A stretch of DNA of 7,487 nt from Planctomycetaceae bacterium (GCA_029259875.1 JAJDEK010000437.1:1-7487); one strand, 5' to 3'. Numbered from the stretch's first letter, positions 1 to 6,663 are shown. Numbers and translations are program-made. Notes: generated by a model not told the origin, from the sequence alone.

Positions 1-600
1 GAAGAACAGGCGGGTCGAACCTTTCTCCGTTTTGCCGGAATTATGGGTGGTGAAGAACTTCGTAGCCTCCCACTAAAGACTCGCAGCGCGCGGCGACTGT
101 CATGGCTCAGCATCAACATCGTGTTGAATGTGGTTGCTGCAAGCGTGATCGCCATGTATGAAGATGTTCTCGCCAGCGTGATCGCGCTCGCTGTCTTTTT
201 ACCAATTGTATCTGACATGAGTGGCTGCTCTGGTAATCAATCCATCGCTGTCAGTACACGCGAACTGGTGCTGGGCGTGATTCGTCCGCGAGACTGGCTC
301 TATATCTTCCGTAAAGAATTCGTGCTGGGTATGGTGAATGGGATTGCTCTAGGAGTTCTACTGGGAATGGTTGCTTACCTCTGGAAAGGGATACCGGCAT
401 TGGGACTCGTCGTGGGTGGAGCATTAGCGCTTAACACGCTCATGGCCGTCTGCCTGGGCGCAGTAATACCACTAGTGCTGAAGGGTTTCAAACTCGATCC
501 GGCACTGGCTTCCGGACCAATTCTGACAACGCTGACCGATATGTGCGGTTTCTTCCTCGTGCTGTCATTTGCACAAGCATTGCTGCCTTGGCTGACATGA
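1..600 (+). CDS. mgtE: MgtE-family magnesium transporter, C-terminal part (5' end outside window)
   Basis: This is the 3' end of a gene for an MgtE-type Mg2+ channel/transporter of the inner membrane. The reading frame is open from base 1, with 14 codons before the first ATG at 43, so that ATG is probably internal and the true start lies upstream. The visible 199 residues hold the short segment that follows the CBS domains and then five membrane segments. Numbering from the ATG at 43, these are about 21-40, 47-70, 91-114, 120-147 and 163-183. The family signature is clear: LPIVSDMSGCSGNQS (residues 53-67) is a variant of the conserved GGNxGxQ pore stretch. LDPALASGPILTTLTD (151-166) ends in Asp166, which corresponds to the pore Mg2+-binding aspartate of the last helix in the family. 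The upstream N-domain and most of the CBS pair are not visible. The family call is secure; regulation cannot be judged because the 5' end is missing. Confidence 0.93.
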   Translation, partial: EEQAGRTFLRFAGIMGGEELRSLPLKTRSARRLSWLSINIVLNVVAASVIAMYEDVLASVIALAVFLPIVSDMSGCSGNQSIAVSTRELVLGVIRPRDWLYIFRKEFVLGMVNGIALGVLLGMVAYLWKGIPALGLVVGGALALNTLMAVCLGAVIPLVLKGFKLDPALASGPILTTLTDMCGFFLVLSFAQALLPWLT

Positions 601-920
601 AATGAACACGACGATATAACGCGGATGATCTCAGCTCCAGTAGCGAATTAAAATGCCTCGTTGCAAGTAGTTACAAACGCAAAAATCGATTGACACTACA
701 CTCATTTGTTCATTTTGAGAGCTATAACCGCTTCACAACCTGCAAAACCGTTTCTCTCTGATTGTAGAATCAAATAATTGATAAGAATCCATAGAAAAAG
801 CTTCGCGAGCGCCTAAGGTTCCCTTTTATGATCCATTCCTGAGAAACAGGACTAACACCGCTAGTTTTAGTCCTATTTCAGCAACGATCTAAAATCACAG
901 TCATTGAATTCGGTATTGGT
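601..920. other. Intergenic gap without recognisable gene
   Basis: These 320 bases separate the mgtE-like gene from the glycosyltransferase gene. Stops are frequent in the forward frames and I see no protein-like stretch. A perfect TTGACA (690-695) is present but has no good -10 hexamer at 16-18 bases; a TATAAC (723-728) lies 27 bases away. The one clear structure is the inverted repeat at 843-879, listed separately. I see no convincing intrinsic terminator directly after the mgtE stop. Confidence 0.6.
843..879 (+). repeat. 13-bp inverted repeat (one mismatch) upstream of the glycosyltransferase gene
   Basis: The arms GAAACAGGACTAA (843-855) and TTAGTCCTATTTC (867-879) are complementary at 12 of 13 positions around an 11-base loop. 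The inner eight pairs, AGGACTAA/TTAGTCCT, are perfect. The repeat ends 41 bases before the ATG at 921. It is followed by a mixed sequence rather than a T-run, so it does not look like a standard intrinsic terminator. It could be a leader-RNA hairpin or a binding site for a dimeric regulator. The pairing is seen directly; the function is inferred. Confidence 0.6.
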
Positions 921-3500
921 ATGAACGAAGTTTTGCAATCAAAGAATCATCATTCACGAAACTTGATGGTTGCAATATTAATTTTTTTCGCCGTTCTAAC
1001 AGGTGCCCGGATAAACCAGCTTTATTTGTTCTCCCCAGATAGTGGCGACTATGTCTTGATGGCACGGGGACTCGTGAATGACTACGAGTATCGCCAATTC
1101 GATTTTCCAGGGGAGCCTTATTTTACAGTGCGTCCTCCAGGCATGTCTGTGCTACTCATCCCGGCTGCTTTGATCGCCCCTTACGATGCCGTACTTGCCA
1201 AGGTGACGGTCATTTTTACCGCAGTCATGATGCTGACTCTGCTTTACTTGTTTATGTGTCGTTTGGAGAATCTTGCCATCGAAGTGTCTCCCAACACAAA
1301 ACATTTTCTCCACTGGCCGGCCTTGTTTGTCATTCTTCTGTTAGCCACCAATCCTTATATCTTACTTTTTTCAACGCTCATCATGAGTGAAATTCCCTTC
1401 ATGGCTTTTACCATCGCTATTCTTTATCTCATTTCTAAAGATGAAGAAAAGGTCAACCAGCGAACTCTCATTCTCGTAACTGGCTTATTAGTGTTTCTGC
1501 CATTTATCCGCACGATTGGCGTTGCGTTGATATTGGCTCTTGGTATGTGGGCAGTTGTCAAACGAACACGCTGGCCTTATTTGATAAGCGTGATCTGTTC
1601 GTTTGCAGCAACTGGCCTGTGGATGCTGCGAAACAACTCATTAAAATCGGATGTTTACTCTGCATCTACGATCGGTGAAATGAAATCGATGGGTGTGATG
1701 GGCACATTACTTTCCATGCTGAATCGGTCACTCATTCACTTTGAAAGCTTGTGTCAAAAAATGTTTCCCAATATGCCTGGAGTCGTTCCAAGTTATGAAC
1801 GATTTGTGCTTGATGGTAATCATGTTCTACCAGGACCACAACTCATTTATTCTGTTGGCAGCATCTTTATTATTTCAATCGCCATCTACGGTATGTTGAA
1901 ATGCTGGAAGAGCGGGGGAGCAGTCAGTTTTCTCTATGCTTTTATCACATTCGGTATTCTCTCCTTATGGCCTTGGATGCAACCTCGCTATATTCTCCCT
2001 CTGTTACCGATCATTCTGGCTTTTCTACCCGTGGGATTTGTATGCATTGTCAATCGTTTCTTTGGAGCAAACGAAACCATCAAAAAAGTCATTGCAGGAA
2101 GCGCAATCATACTCGGTATCGGATTACTCGTCTCTCAGTCTAAAACAGACTACAGCATGATTTATGCGAATCAGCAACTTATCTTTAAAGGGGATGAGTT
2201 TTATCAAACGGAATTCCCATCAAGTCACTATAGCAATTTTGTGGCAGCGGGAAATTGGATCAAAAAAAACACTGCTGAAGATGCACGGTTATTTACACGC
2301 CGTAACGATGTTGCCACGACCGGCCATCGCTTCCAGAAACAGCTTCATTTTGAGCAAACAAAACCAGAGAAACTTCATGAAGCAATTCAAACCTTCTCAC
2401 CGAGGTATCTGGTTAGCTTTGATAGAACTACAGTAGGCGCGTTCCCGTGGCACTTACTGGACAATGATCTTGTCTACCGCCTGACTCCTGTCTACGAAAA
2501 AAAAGGAGTGATGATTCTTGAAATACAACCAAATTATGAAGGAACCATTCGTCATCAATACTGGCAGGAAGACGAGTCAATGAAAATTGCCAGGGAAGTA
2601 CTTGACAAGTTTCCCCATCGGCTTTCGGCTCAGGTAACTTATCTCCAACAGTTACTTGAGGCGGAAAAATATGACGCTGCAATTTCATTTGTCCAAGAAC
2701 TACCAGAGGTCAGTGATGTCCGAATCGTCAATTTTCTGGGGTGGGCCTATGTCGGTAAACGTCAATTTAAACAAGCGCTACAAGAATTTACAAAAGCCGC
2801 GCGGATGCCAGGACAAAAATTAATTAGTCAATCCATCCGACGTGGAACAATGCTGTCACAGAAACAGTTGGCTAGTAAAAATGGTGATGCTAAATCAACT
2901 CCATCACAAACTCCCCGGAACAATCTTCGCATTGCACAAGCATATTGGAAACTGGCAAACTTCAAAAAGACTCACGAATTTACACAAAAAGTGTTAGCTT
3001 CAGACAAGGCGCGCAAAAACGAGATCGAAAAAGCTCATCTCTTATTGGCGCGACTTCATTTAATCAATGGACGAACGACACAGGCCATAAAAGAACTTAA
3101 TCAAATACAATCTACGGACAACAAAGACGCGCAGACGTTACTCGACATGATCAGTATGGAAAATTCGCTTGAGACACTTTTCATAAATCGAAAGAAAACG
3201 AACAACGAAAAAAGTCAACCACTAAACCAGAAGCAACGCGAGTCTGTATTAAAATTAGTGTCTATTTATCAATCAGAGGGTGTTCCAGGCAAGGCTCTCA
3301 AACTATTGATGCAAGCACATGAGCTGGCTCCTGATGACTTGCAGATATTAAAGTTGCTGGCAAAGTATCAACTCTTCTACAACAAGATACCTGAAGCAGA
3401 AGCCAGCTATCTCACGCTCAAAAAAACAACGCCTGACGATCAAGACATCAATGGTGCACTTGAAAAAATAGAAACGCTTAAAAAAGTCCCCCATTTCTGA
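921..3500 (+). CDS. Polytopic GT-C-type glycosyltransferase with C-terminal TPR region
   Basis: This 859-residue protein probably transfers a sugar from a polyprenyl-phosphate donor on the periplasmic face of the inner membrane. Residues 1-405 contain about 11 hydrophobic segments (roughly 13-30, 78-112, 132-172, 182-213, 219-236, 308-328, 336-352, 358-378 and 387-404, some of them double). The first outside loop has SPDSGDY (38-44) with acidic Asp40 and Asp43, placed where ArnT/PMT/GT39-like GT-C enzymes carry the catalytic acidic motif. It is followed by VRPPG (70-74). QPRYILPLLP (354-363) resembles the RYxLPxxP segment seen late in such enzymes. Residues about 435-540 form a soluble domain (NWIKKNTAEDARLF). 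From about 555 to 850 there are repeated helix pairs of TPR type, for example around 603-629, 670-692, 705-727, 776-804 and 808-832. The ATG at 921 is the only ATG or GTG after the upstream stop at 840 that precedes the first membrane segment. No Shine-Dalgarno is visible. The sugar and acceptor are unknown. Membrane GT-C class is fairly sure; the exact family is not. Confidence 0.8.
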   Translation: MNEVLQSKNHHSRNLMVAILIFFAVLTGARINQLYLFSPDSGDYVLMARGLVNDYEYRQFDFPGEPYFTVRPPGMSVLLIPAALIAPYDAVLAKVTVIFTAVMMLTLLYLFMCRLENLAIEVSPNTKHFLHWPALFVILLLATNPYILLFSTLIMSEIPFMAFTIAILYLISKDEEKVNQRTLILVTGLLVFLPFIRTIGVALILALGMWAVVKRTRWPYLISVICSFAATGLWMLRNNSLKSDVYSASTIGEMKSMGVMGTLLSMLNRSLIHFESLCQKMFPNMPGVVPSYERFVLDGNHVLPGPQLIYSVGSIFIISIAIYGMLKCWKSGGAVSFLYAFITFGILSLWPWMQPRYILPLLPIILAFLPVGFVCIVNRFFGANETIKKVIAGSAIILGIGLLVSQSKTDYSMIYANQQLIFKGDEFYQTEFPSSHYSNFVAAGNWIKKNTAEDARLFTRRNDVATTGHRFQKQLHFEQTKPEKLHEAIQTFSPRYLVSFDRTTVGAFPWHLLDNDLVYRLTPVYEKKGVMILEIQPNYEGTIRHQYWQEDESMKIAREVLDKFPHRLSAQVTYLQQLLEAEKYDAAISFVQELPEVSDVRIVNFLGWAYVGKRQFKQALQEFTKAARMPGQKLISQSIRRGTMLSQKQLASKNGDAKSTPSQTPRNNLRIAQAYWKLANFKKTHEFTQKVLASDKARKNEIEKAHLLLARLHLINGRTTQAIKELNQIQSTDNKDAQTLLDMISMENSLETLFINRKKTNNEKSQPLNQKQRESVLKLVSIYQSEGVPGKALKLLMQAHELAPDDLQILKLLAKYQLFYNKIPEAEASYLTLKKTTPDDQDINGALEKIETLKKVPHF

Positions 3501-3501
3501 A

Positions 3502-3522
3502 TATCACAGTAAGCCAGTGATA
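3502..3522 (+). terminator. Small hairpin just after the glycosyltransferase stop codon
   Basis: TATCAC (3502-3507) and GTGATA (3517-3522) are perfectly complementary around a nine-base loop, starting two bases after the stop codon. There is no T-run after it, so it is at best a weak or RNA-protecting 3' hairpin rather than a classical intrinsic terminator. Confidence 0.25.
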
Positions 3523-3704
3523 CATTCATTTACCTGATTCAAATTTCTGCACTCATCTGCACTGGAGCCCAGCAGATCGACCCAGGTGCCTCATTTCGCC
3601 CAGTCTCCTATCGCAATAAATATCAAGACGGACAGCATAATTGGGGGTGGAACGACGACAATAAGCGACTCTGGTTCCTGAAACCGAGCAAATCGAGCCA
3701 TTAA
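3513..3704 (+). pseudogene. Open 63-codon stretch without a normal start; possible remnant or cryptic small exported protein
   Basis: Between a stop at 3510 and a stop at 3702 the frame is open for 63 codons and contains no ATG, GTG or TTG. The translation nevertheless looks protein-like. Residues 5-19 (FIYLIQISALICTGA) resemble the hydrophobic core and end of a signal peptide. A polar, aromatic-rich part follows, with FRPVSYRNKYQDG at 28-40, NWGWNDDNKRLWFL at 43-56 and a basic end. It could be the eroded remains of a gene for a small secreted protein, a gene that starts at a non-standard codon (CTG at 3534 or ATT at 3528), or a chance open frame. Its Trp/Tyr/Asn/Asp content is unlike the translations of the surrounding non-coding frames. 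I do not recognise a family. A hairpin at 3555-3577 lies inside it. Confidence 0.3.
3555..3577 (+). repeat. Hairpin in the gap before the MBOAT gene
   Basis: ATCTGC (3555-3560) pairs with GCAGAT (3572-3577). Inside, TGG (3563-3565) pairs with CCA (3569-3571), leaving a two-base bulge (3561-3562) and a three-base loop. That gives nine base pairs. CTGCACT is also repeated directly at 3547-3553 and 3557-3563, ten bases apart. No T-run follows. It may stabilise the 3' end of the upstream transcript, or it may be incidental. Confidence 0.35.
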
Positions 3705-3714
3705 TACGCAAAAA

Positions 3715-3742
3715 TTGAGCTAGACTGCTTTTTTCTTATGTT
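3715..3742 (+). promoter_or_regulatory. Possible promoter for the MBOAT/SGNH operon
   Basis: TTGAGC (3715-3720) and TATGTT (3737-3742) are separated by 16 bases and resemble sigma-70-type -35 and -10 elements (four of six matches each). Transcription would begin near 3749, leaving a leader of about 45 bases before the ATG at 3793. The region is AT-rich, so chance matches are likely. Confidence 0.25.
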
Positions 3743-3755
3743 TTAATATCCCGCG

Positions 3756-3774
3756 AATTGTCAAATTTTCAATT
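3756..3774 (+). repeat. Imperfect 19-bp palindrome 18 bases before the MBOAT start
   Basis: AATTG (3756-3760) and CAATT (3770-3774) are perfect inverted arms around a centre that is itself nearly palindromic (AAATTT, 3763-3768). Seven of nine position pairs around the central base are complementary. It sits between the possible promoter and the start codon, where an operator or a translation-controlling hairpin could act. In such AT-rich DNA it could also be chance. Confidence 0.25.
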
Positions 3775-3792
3775 GCCGAGCCCATTATAATA

Positions 3793-5190
3793 ATGTTATT
3801 TTTCAACAACGCTTTTTTAATCTTCTTTGTTGTGTTTTTGCCTTTATTTTTCTTATGTAAAGGGCAAGCGCGATTATTGTTGATATTGACCGGTAGCTAT
3901 CTTTTTTATGGCTGGTGGGACTATCGGTTTCTCAGTTTATTAATCATTTCAACCGGTATCGATTACTTGGTTGGACTGAGACTTGATAAAACAGATGCGG
4001 CTTTTAAACGGCGTATCTTGCTATTAATTAGTCTTATCGCCAATCTAGGGATGCTCGGAATCTTTAAATACTACAACTTTTTTGCCGAATCATTTACGAC
4101 CGCATTCGGGATACCAGAAGATGAACGCTATCTGATTCAGATTCTATTACCACCTGGAATTTCTTTTTATACGTTCCAGACCCTCTCATACACAATTGAT
4201 GTTTATCGTCGACACTATCGAGCTGAAAGCAATTTCTTTGCATTTGCTTCTTATGTTGCGTTCTTTCCACAATTAGTGGCAGGTCCGATTGAAAGACCAG
4301 GAAAACTTCTGCCACAAATCAAGCGGGAACCACGTTTCAGATTCGCAAACCTCTATTTGGGATCCCGACTGTTTATTATTGGGTGCTTCAAAAAACTGGT
4401 CATTGCAGATAATTTAGCCCCCATTTCTGATGCCGCGTTTAACAACCCCTCGCAAACAACCAGTCTTGGATTGCTGATTGGCGCGTATTGTTTTGCGATT
4501 CAGATCTATTGTGACTTTTCAGGTTACACTGATATGGCGCGTGGCATTGCCCGGGCGATGGGCATCAATTTATCAATCAATTTTAATCTACCCTACTTAG
4601 CACAATCTCTGAATGATTTTTGGCGTCGCTGGCATATTACCTTATCGTATTGGCTTCGCGATTATGTCTATATTCCTCTGGGTGGTTCACGAGGTGGCTT
4701 CGGGAAACATATCAAAAACCTCATTATTACATTTGCACTTTCAGGGCTTTGGCACGGTGCTTCCTGGAATTTTGTATTGTGGGGCGTTTTACATGCATTA
4801 TGGATCACTTTCGAGCTTGTATTGGCACGAGCGACAAAAGTCCGTCTGCCGGTAACTCTGAAAATCGTAATTACTTTTAATGTCGTCGTTTTGCTTTGGA
4901 TTCTCTTTCGTGCTGAAGGAATTCGAATGGCATTCGAGTATTACACGTATCTGTTTTCTCCAGCGGTTGGCTATGCTTCTAAAGTAGATTTATCTGCACT
5001 AAAAATACTGATGTTCTATGCCTCACCGTTAATCGTCTTTTCTTTCTGGCAATACCATGCAAAATCTTTAACACCAGATCTCCGTGTACAACGAGGTTAC
5101 CTCACTGCTGTGGCCCTCGGAGTGATGTTATTTGCAGTGATTCTTCTAGGAGCTGAGAGTGGCCAGCAATTTATCTATTTCCAGTTTTAA
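3793..5190 (+). CDS. MBOAT-family membrane O-acyltransferase (AlgI/PatA/DltB-like)
   Basis: This 465-residue inner-membrane protein belongs to the AlgI-like branch of the MBOAT family, which takes acyl (usually acetyl) groups from a cytoplasmic donor and passes them across the membrane for modification of polysaccharides. The N-terminus MLFFNNAFLIFFVVFLP matches the usual AlgI-type opening, which supports the ATG at 3793. Conserved stretches in order are FYTFQTLSYTIDVYR (125-139), FFPQLVAGPIERP (157-169), YCDFSGYTDMARGIA (239-253), LNDFWRRWHITLSYWLRDY (273-291), IPLGG (294-298) and GLWHGASWNFVLWGVLH (318-334). His281 in RRWH and the invariant His321 in LWHG, the family's proposed catalytic histidine, are both present. 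The length and the IYFQF end (461-465) are normal, so the protein looks intact. No Shine-Dalgarno is visible before the ATG. The last 32 bases overlap the SGNH gene, which marks a two-gene operon. The acyl group and acceptor are not shown by the sequence; acetyl transfer to an extracellular glycan is the likeliest role. Confidence 0.92.
   Translation: MLFFNNAFLIFFVVFLPLFFLCKGQARLLLILTGSYLFYGWWDYRFLSLLIISTGIDYLVGLRLDKTDAAFKRRILLLISLIANLGMLGIFKYYNFFAESFTTAFGIPEDERYLIQILLPPGISFYTFQTLSYTIDVYRRHYRAESNFFAFASYVAFFPQLVAGPIERPGKLLPQIKREPRFRFANLYLGSRLFIIGCFKKLVIADNLAPISDAAFNNPSQTTSLGLLIGAYCFAIQIYCDFSGYTDMARGIARAMGINLSINFNLPYLAQSLNDFWRRWHITLSYWLRDYVYIPLGGSRGGFGKHIKNLIITFALSGLWHGASWNFVLWGVLHALWITFELVLARATKVRLPVTLKIVITFNVVVLLWILFRAEGIRMAFEYYTYLFSPAVGYASKVDLSALKILMFYASPLIVFSFWQYHAKSLTPDLRVQRGYLTAVALGVMLFAVILLGAESGQQFIYFQF
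5148..5161 (+). promoter_or_regulatory. Ribosome binding site and GTG start of the SGNH gene inside the MBOAT gene
   Basis: AGGAG (5148-5152) lies six bases before the GTG at 5159-5161, which is ideal Shine-Dalgarno spacing. It decides the start of the SGNH protein and implies translational coupling to the MBOAT gene, whose stop codon comes 27 bases after this start codon. The other full-length starts in the window lack such a site. Confidence 0.75.
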
Positions 5191-6274
5191 AATACCACGC
5201 TCCGTCACTTGTCTGGCCTTGAGTATTGGTACTTTTATTGTGCTGAATTGGGCGCTCTTAAAAGTCGCTCCTTTTTTTGATTCAAACTTTGTTTTGCTGG
5301 AAGGAGTCAATGATGAAAGCTGGGACGCTGGTGGAGATGTACTTTTCCTGGGCGATAGTCGAGGCCACCAAGGCTTAATTCCACGTGAATTCGAAGATCG
5401 TATGGAGCAGCACGGCATTGAAATGGATGCCATGAATCTTTCACGGCCTGGCATGCAAACACCTTTTACTTATTATTTTAGTAAACGAGCCCTTAAGTCT
5501 GCGAAAAAAAAACCAAAGATCGTTGTCGTCAATTTCAGCTTCTATCTTCTAGGTGGTCAAGACTGGATGAGAGATATCTATTGGGCCTACTATCGCCCCT
5601 CTTTAAGAGAGTCTTATCATGCGACGATCATGCGATTATTGCCGTGGAACGAATCGGCTGAGTGGTATGTACGTACTCGGATTCCTGCGTGGATGTTTCG
5701 AAAACGCGTTAACAATATTGTTAAGGCAGCCTTAGATGACCCTCGAGCGCTACGTCCGGAACTGACAGGTATCTATACCCAACAGGAACTATCTGGATTT
5801 GAAATCTCTAAAGGGTACTATTCCAGAGGGTTTGATCATATTTCTCCAGCAGAAATCGGACCACATGGTTACACAACCGGCTTTGAAAAAGGTTATAGCG
5901 TCTATTTCGAATATCTGAATCTAATGCTCGAGGAGCTCGCAGCGCGCGACGTTCAAGTTTACATTTACAGATTCCCCTGGCCTGAACAAAGGGAAAATGA
6001 CGCTTCATTCGAAGAAGTCCTTGACCATTACTGGGAAAAATTGAAAGAGGGTAACGAGAGTATTGCATCGGTCCACTTTCTTGACGAAGTTTATTATTGG
6101 CCAATCGAGAACTTCGCTGATCCATTACACCTCAATCATCCAGGAGCCATCAAGCTCACGAGAATATTGGCGGATAAAGTAGCTGAAAGCTCAGAAAAGA
6201 TGTTGGCAGAGAAACAACTTAAAAAGAACGTAGCAAAAACAGCGAGTCTAGACAGACAGCTAGAGTCGCGCTAA
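5159..6274 (+). CDS. Membrane-anchored SGNH-fold acyltransferase partner of the MBOAT protein
   Basis: This 371-residue protein is probably the periplasmic partner of the MBOAT protein, comparable in role to AlgJ/AlgX, PatB or DltD, which place acyl groups on a glycan or teichoic acid. Residues about 15-36 form a single N-terminal membrane anchor, and the rest is soluble. SGNH landmarks are visible: LFLGDSRG (62-69) with candidate nucleophile Ser67, NLSRPG (93-98) as a block II-like turn, VVVNFS (122-127), and FADPLHLNHPGA (319-330) with Asp321 and His324 as the DxxH pair. Spacing of these blocks over about 260 residues fits the DltD/AlgJ-like group. About 28 Lys/Glu-rich residues follow the domain (344-371). 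The GTG start is chosen because of AGGAG six bases upstream; the frame overlaps the MBOAT gene by 32 bases. Codons 116-118 are a run of nine A bases (5504-5512). The fold and partnership are well supported; the exact substrate is inferred only. Confidence 0.85.
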   Translation: MASNLSISSFKIPRSVTCLALSIGTFIVLNWALLKVAPFFDSNFVLLEGVNDESWDAGGDVLFLGDSRGHQGLIPREFEDRMEQHGIEMDAMNLSRPGMQTPFTYYFSKRALKSAKKKPKIVVVNFSFYLLGGQDWMRDIYWAYYRPSLRESYHATIMRLLPWNESAEWYVRTRIPAWMFRKRVNNIVKAALDDPRALRPELTGIYTQQELSGFEISKGYYSRGFDHISPAEIGPHGYTTGFEKGYSVYFEYLNLMLEELAARDVQVYIYRFPWPEQRENDASFEEVLDHYWEKLKEGNESIASVHFLDEVYYWPIENFADPLHLNHPGAIKLTRILADKVAESSEKMLAEKQLKKNVAKTASLDRQLESR

Positions 6275-6407
6275 ACGAGACCGTATCACGCTCTGTTTTC
6301 ATCAAAGTTCTCTCCAGACAAAAGTACCAGGACTCGTCGACAGACAGGGAATTCATCTTCGCAATTGTCACTATCAACTGCGTCAACATTGCCGTGCTAA
6401 AAGTGGT

Positions 6408-6427
6408 CTTTGGTTAACAAACCAAAG
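6408..6427 (+). repeat. Perfect 8-bp inverted repeat with 4-base loop
   Basis: CTTTGGTT (6408-6415) and AACCAAAG (6420-6427) pair perfectly around AACA. It lies 134 bases after the SGNH stop codon and well before the next gene. There is no T-run on either side, so it is not a classical intrinsic terminator. It could be a 3'-end hairpin of the upstream operon or a protein-binding palindrome. Confidence 0.5.
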
Positions 6428-6524
6428 CTGAGCTGAACCGACAGTTGAAACCCAGTCTGTCTCACTGCCTCTCTGTTTCTGTCCCCCAAAGACGATATTT
6501 ATCGAGGCAGACTCATGTTTAGGG

Positions 6525-6552
6525 TTACCAACTGCAATTCGTAACGGATAAT
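6525..6552 (+). promoter_or_regulatory. Candidate promoter of the secreted-protein gene
   Basis: TTACCA (6525-6530, four of six matches to TTGACA) and GATAAT (6547-6552, five of six matches to TATAAT) are separated by 16 bases. Transcription would start near 6559, giving a leader of about 105 bases before the ATG at 6664. The match is reasonable but based on the general sigma-70 consensus only. Confidence 0.35.
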
Positions 6553-6663
6553 ATAGTCACGGGAGTCATAAGAGTTCTGTCACTCCAGAGACGAACATCC
6601 GGATAGTTGATTCGAGTCTCGTGTTACCAATATCTTCATAAAAAAGAGAAACCTTTTCAGACA

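Larger units (their letters stand above)
6275..6663. other. Intergenic gap without recognisable gene
   Basis: These 389 bases lie between the SGNH gene and the secreted-protein gene. I found no convincing coding stretch. It holds a perfect 8-bp hairpin (6408-6427) and a candidate promoter (6525-6552), both listed separately. A weaker pair, GGAGT (6562-6566) with ACTCC (6582-6586), has only five base pairs and a long loop. No hairpin with a T-run marks the end of the upstream operon. Confidence 0.55.

Noticed and set aside
690..728. TTGACA with TATAAC as a promoter for the glycosyltransferase gene
   Set aside because: The two elements are 27 bases apart, and no acceptable -10 hexamer lies at normal spacing.
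3786..3791. Perfect TATAAT directly before the MBOAT start codon
   Set aside because: A transcript starting about seven bases downstream would begin inside the coding region and lose the well-supported ATG, and there is no -35 hexamer at 16-18 bases (TTGTCA at 3758-3763 is 22 bases away).
5146..5454. Minus-strand open frame of 102 codons over the MBOAT/SGNH junction
   Set aside because: It lies entirely opposite the conserved C-terminus of MBOAT and the SGNH Ser block; it is a shadow of real coding sequence.
6244..6350. GACAGACAG near the SGNH gene end and again in the following gap as a possible attachment-site repeat
   Set aside because: Only nine to ten bases of low-complexity sequence are shared, and no integrase or other mobile gene is present.
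6275..6400. Short forward open frames in the gap after the SGNH gene
   Set aside because: They lack start codons with ribosome binding sites, and their translations do not resemble a folded or exported protein.
6562..6586. GGAGT/ACTCC hairpin upstream of the secreted-protein gene
   Set aside because: Only five base pairs with a 15-base loop; too weak to call.
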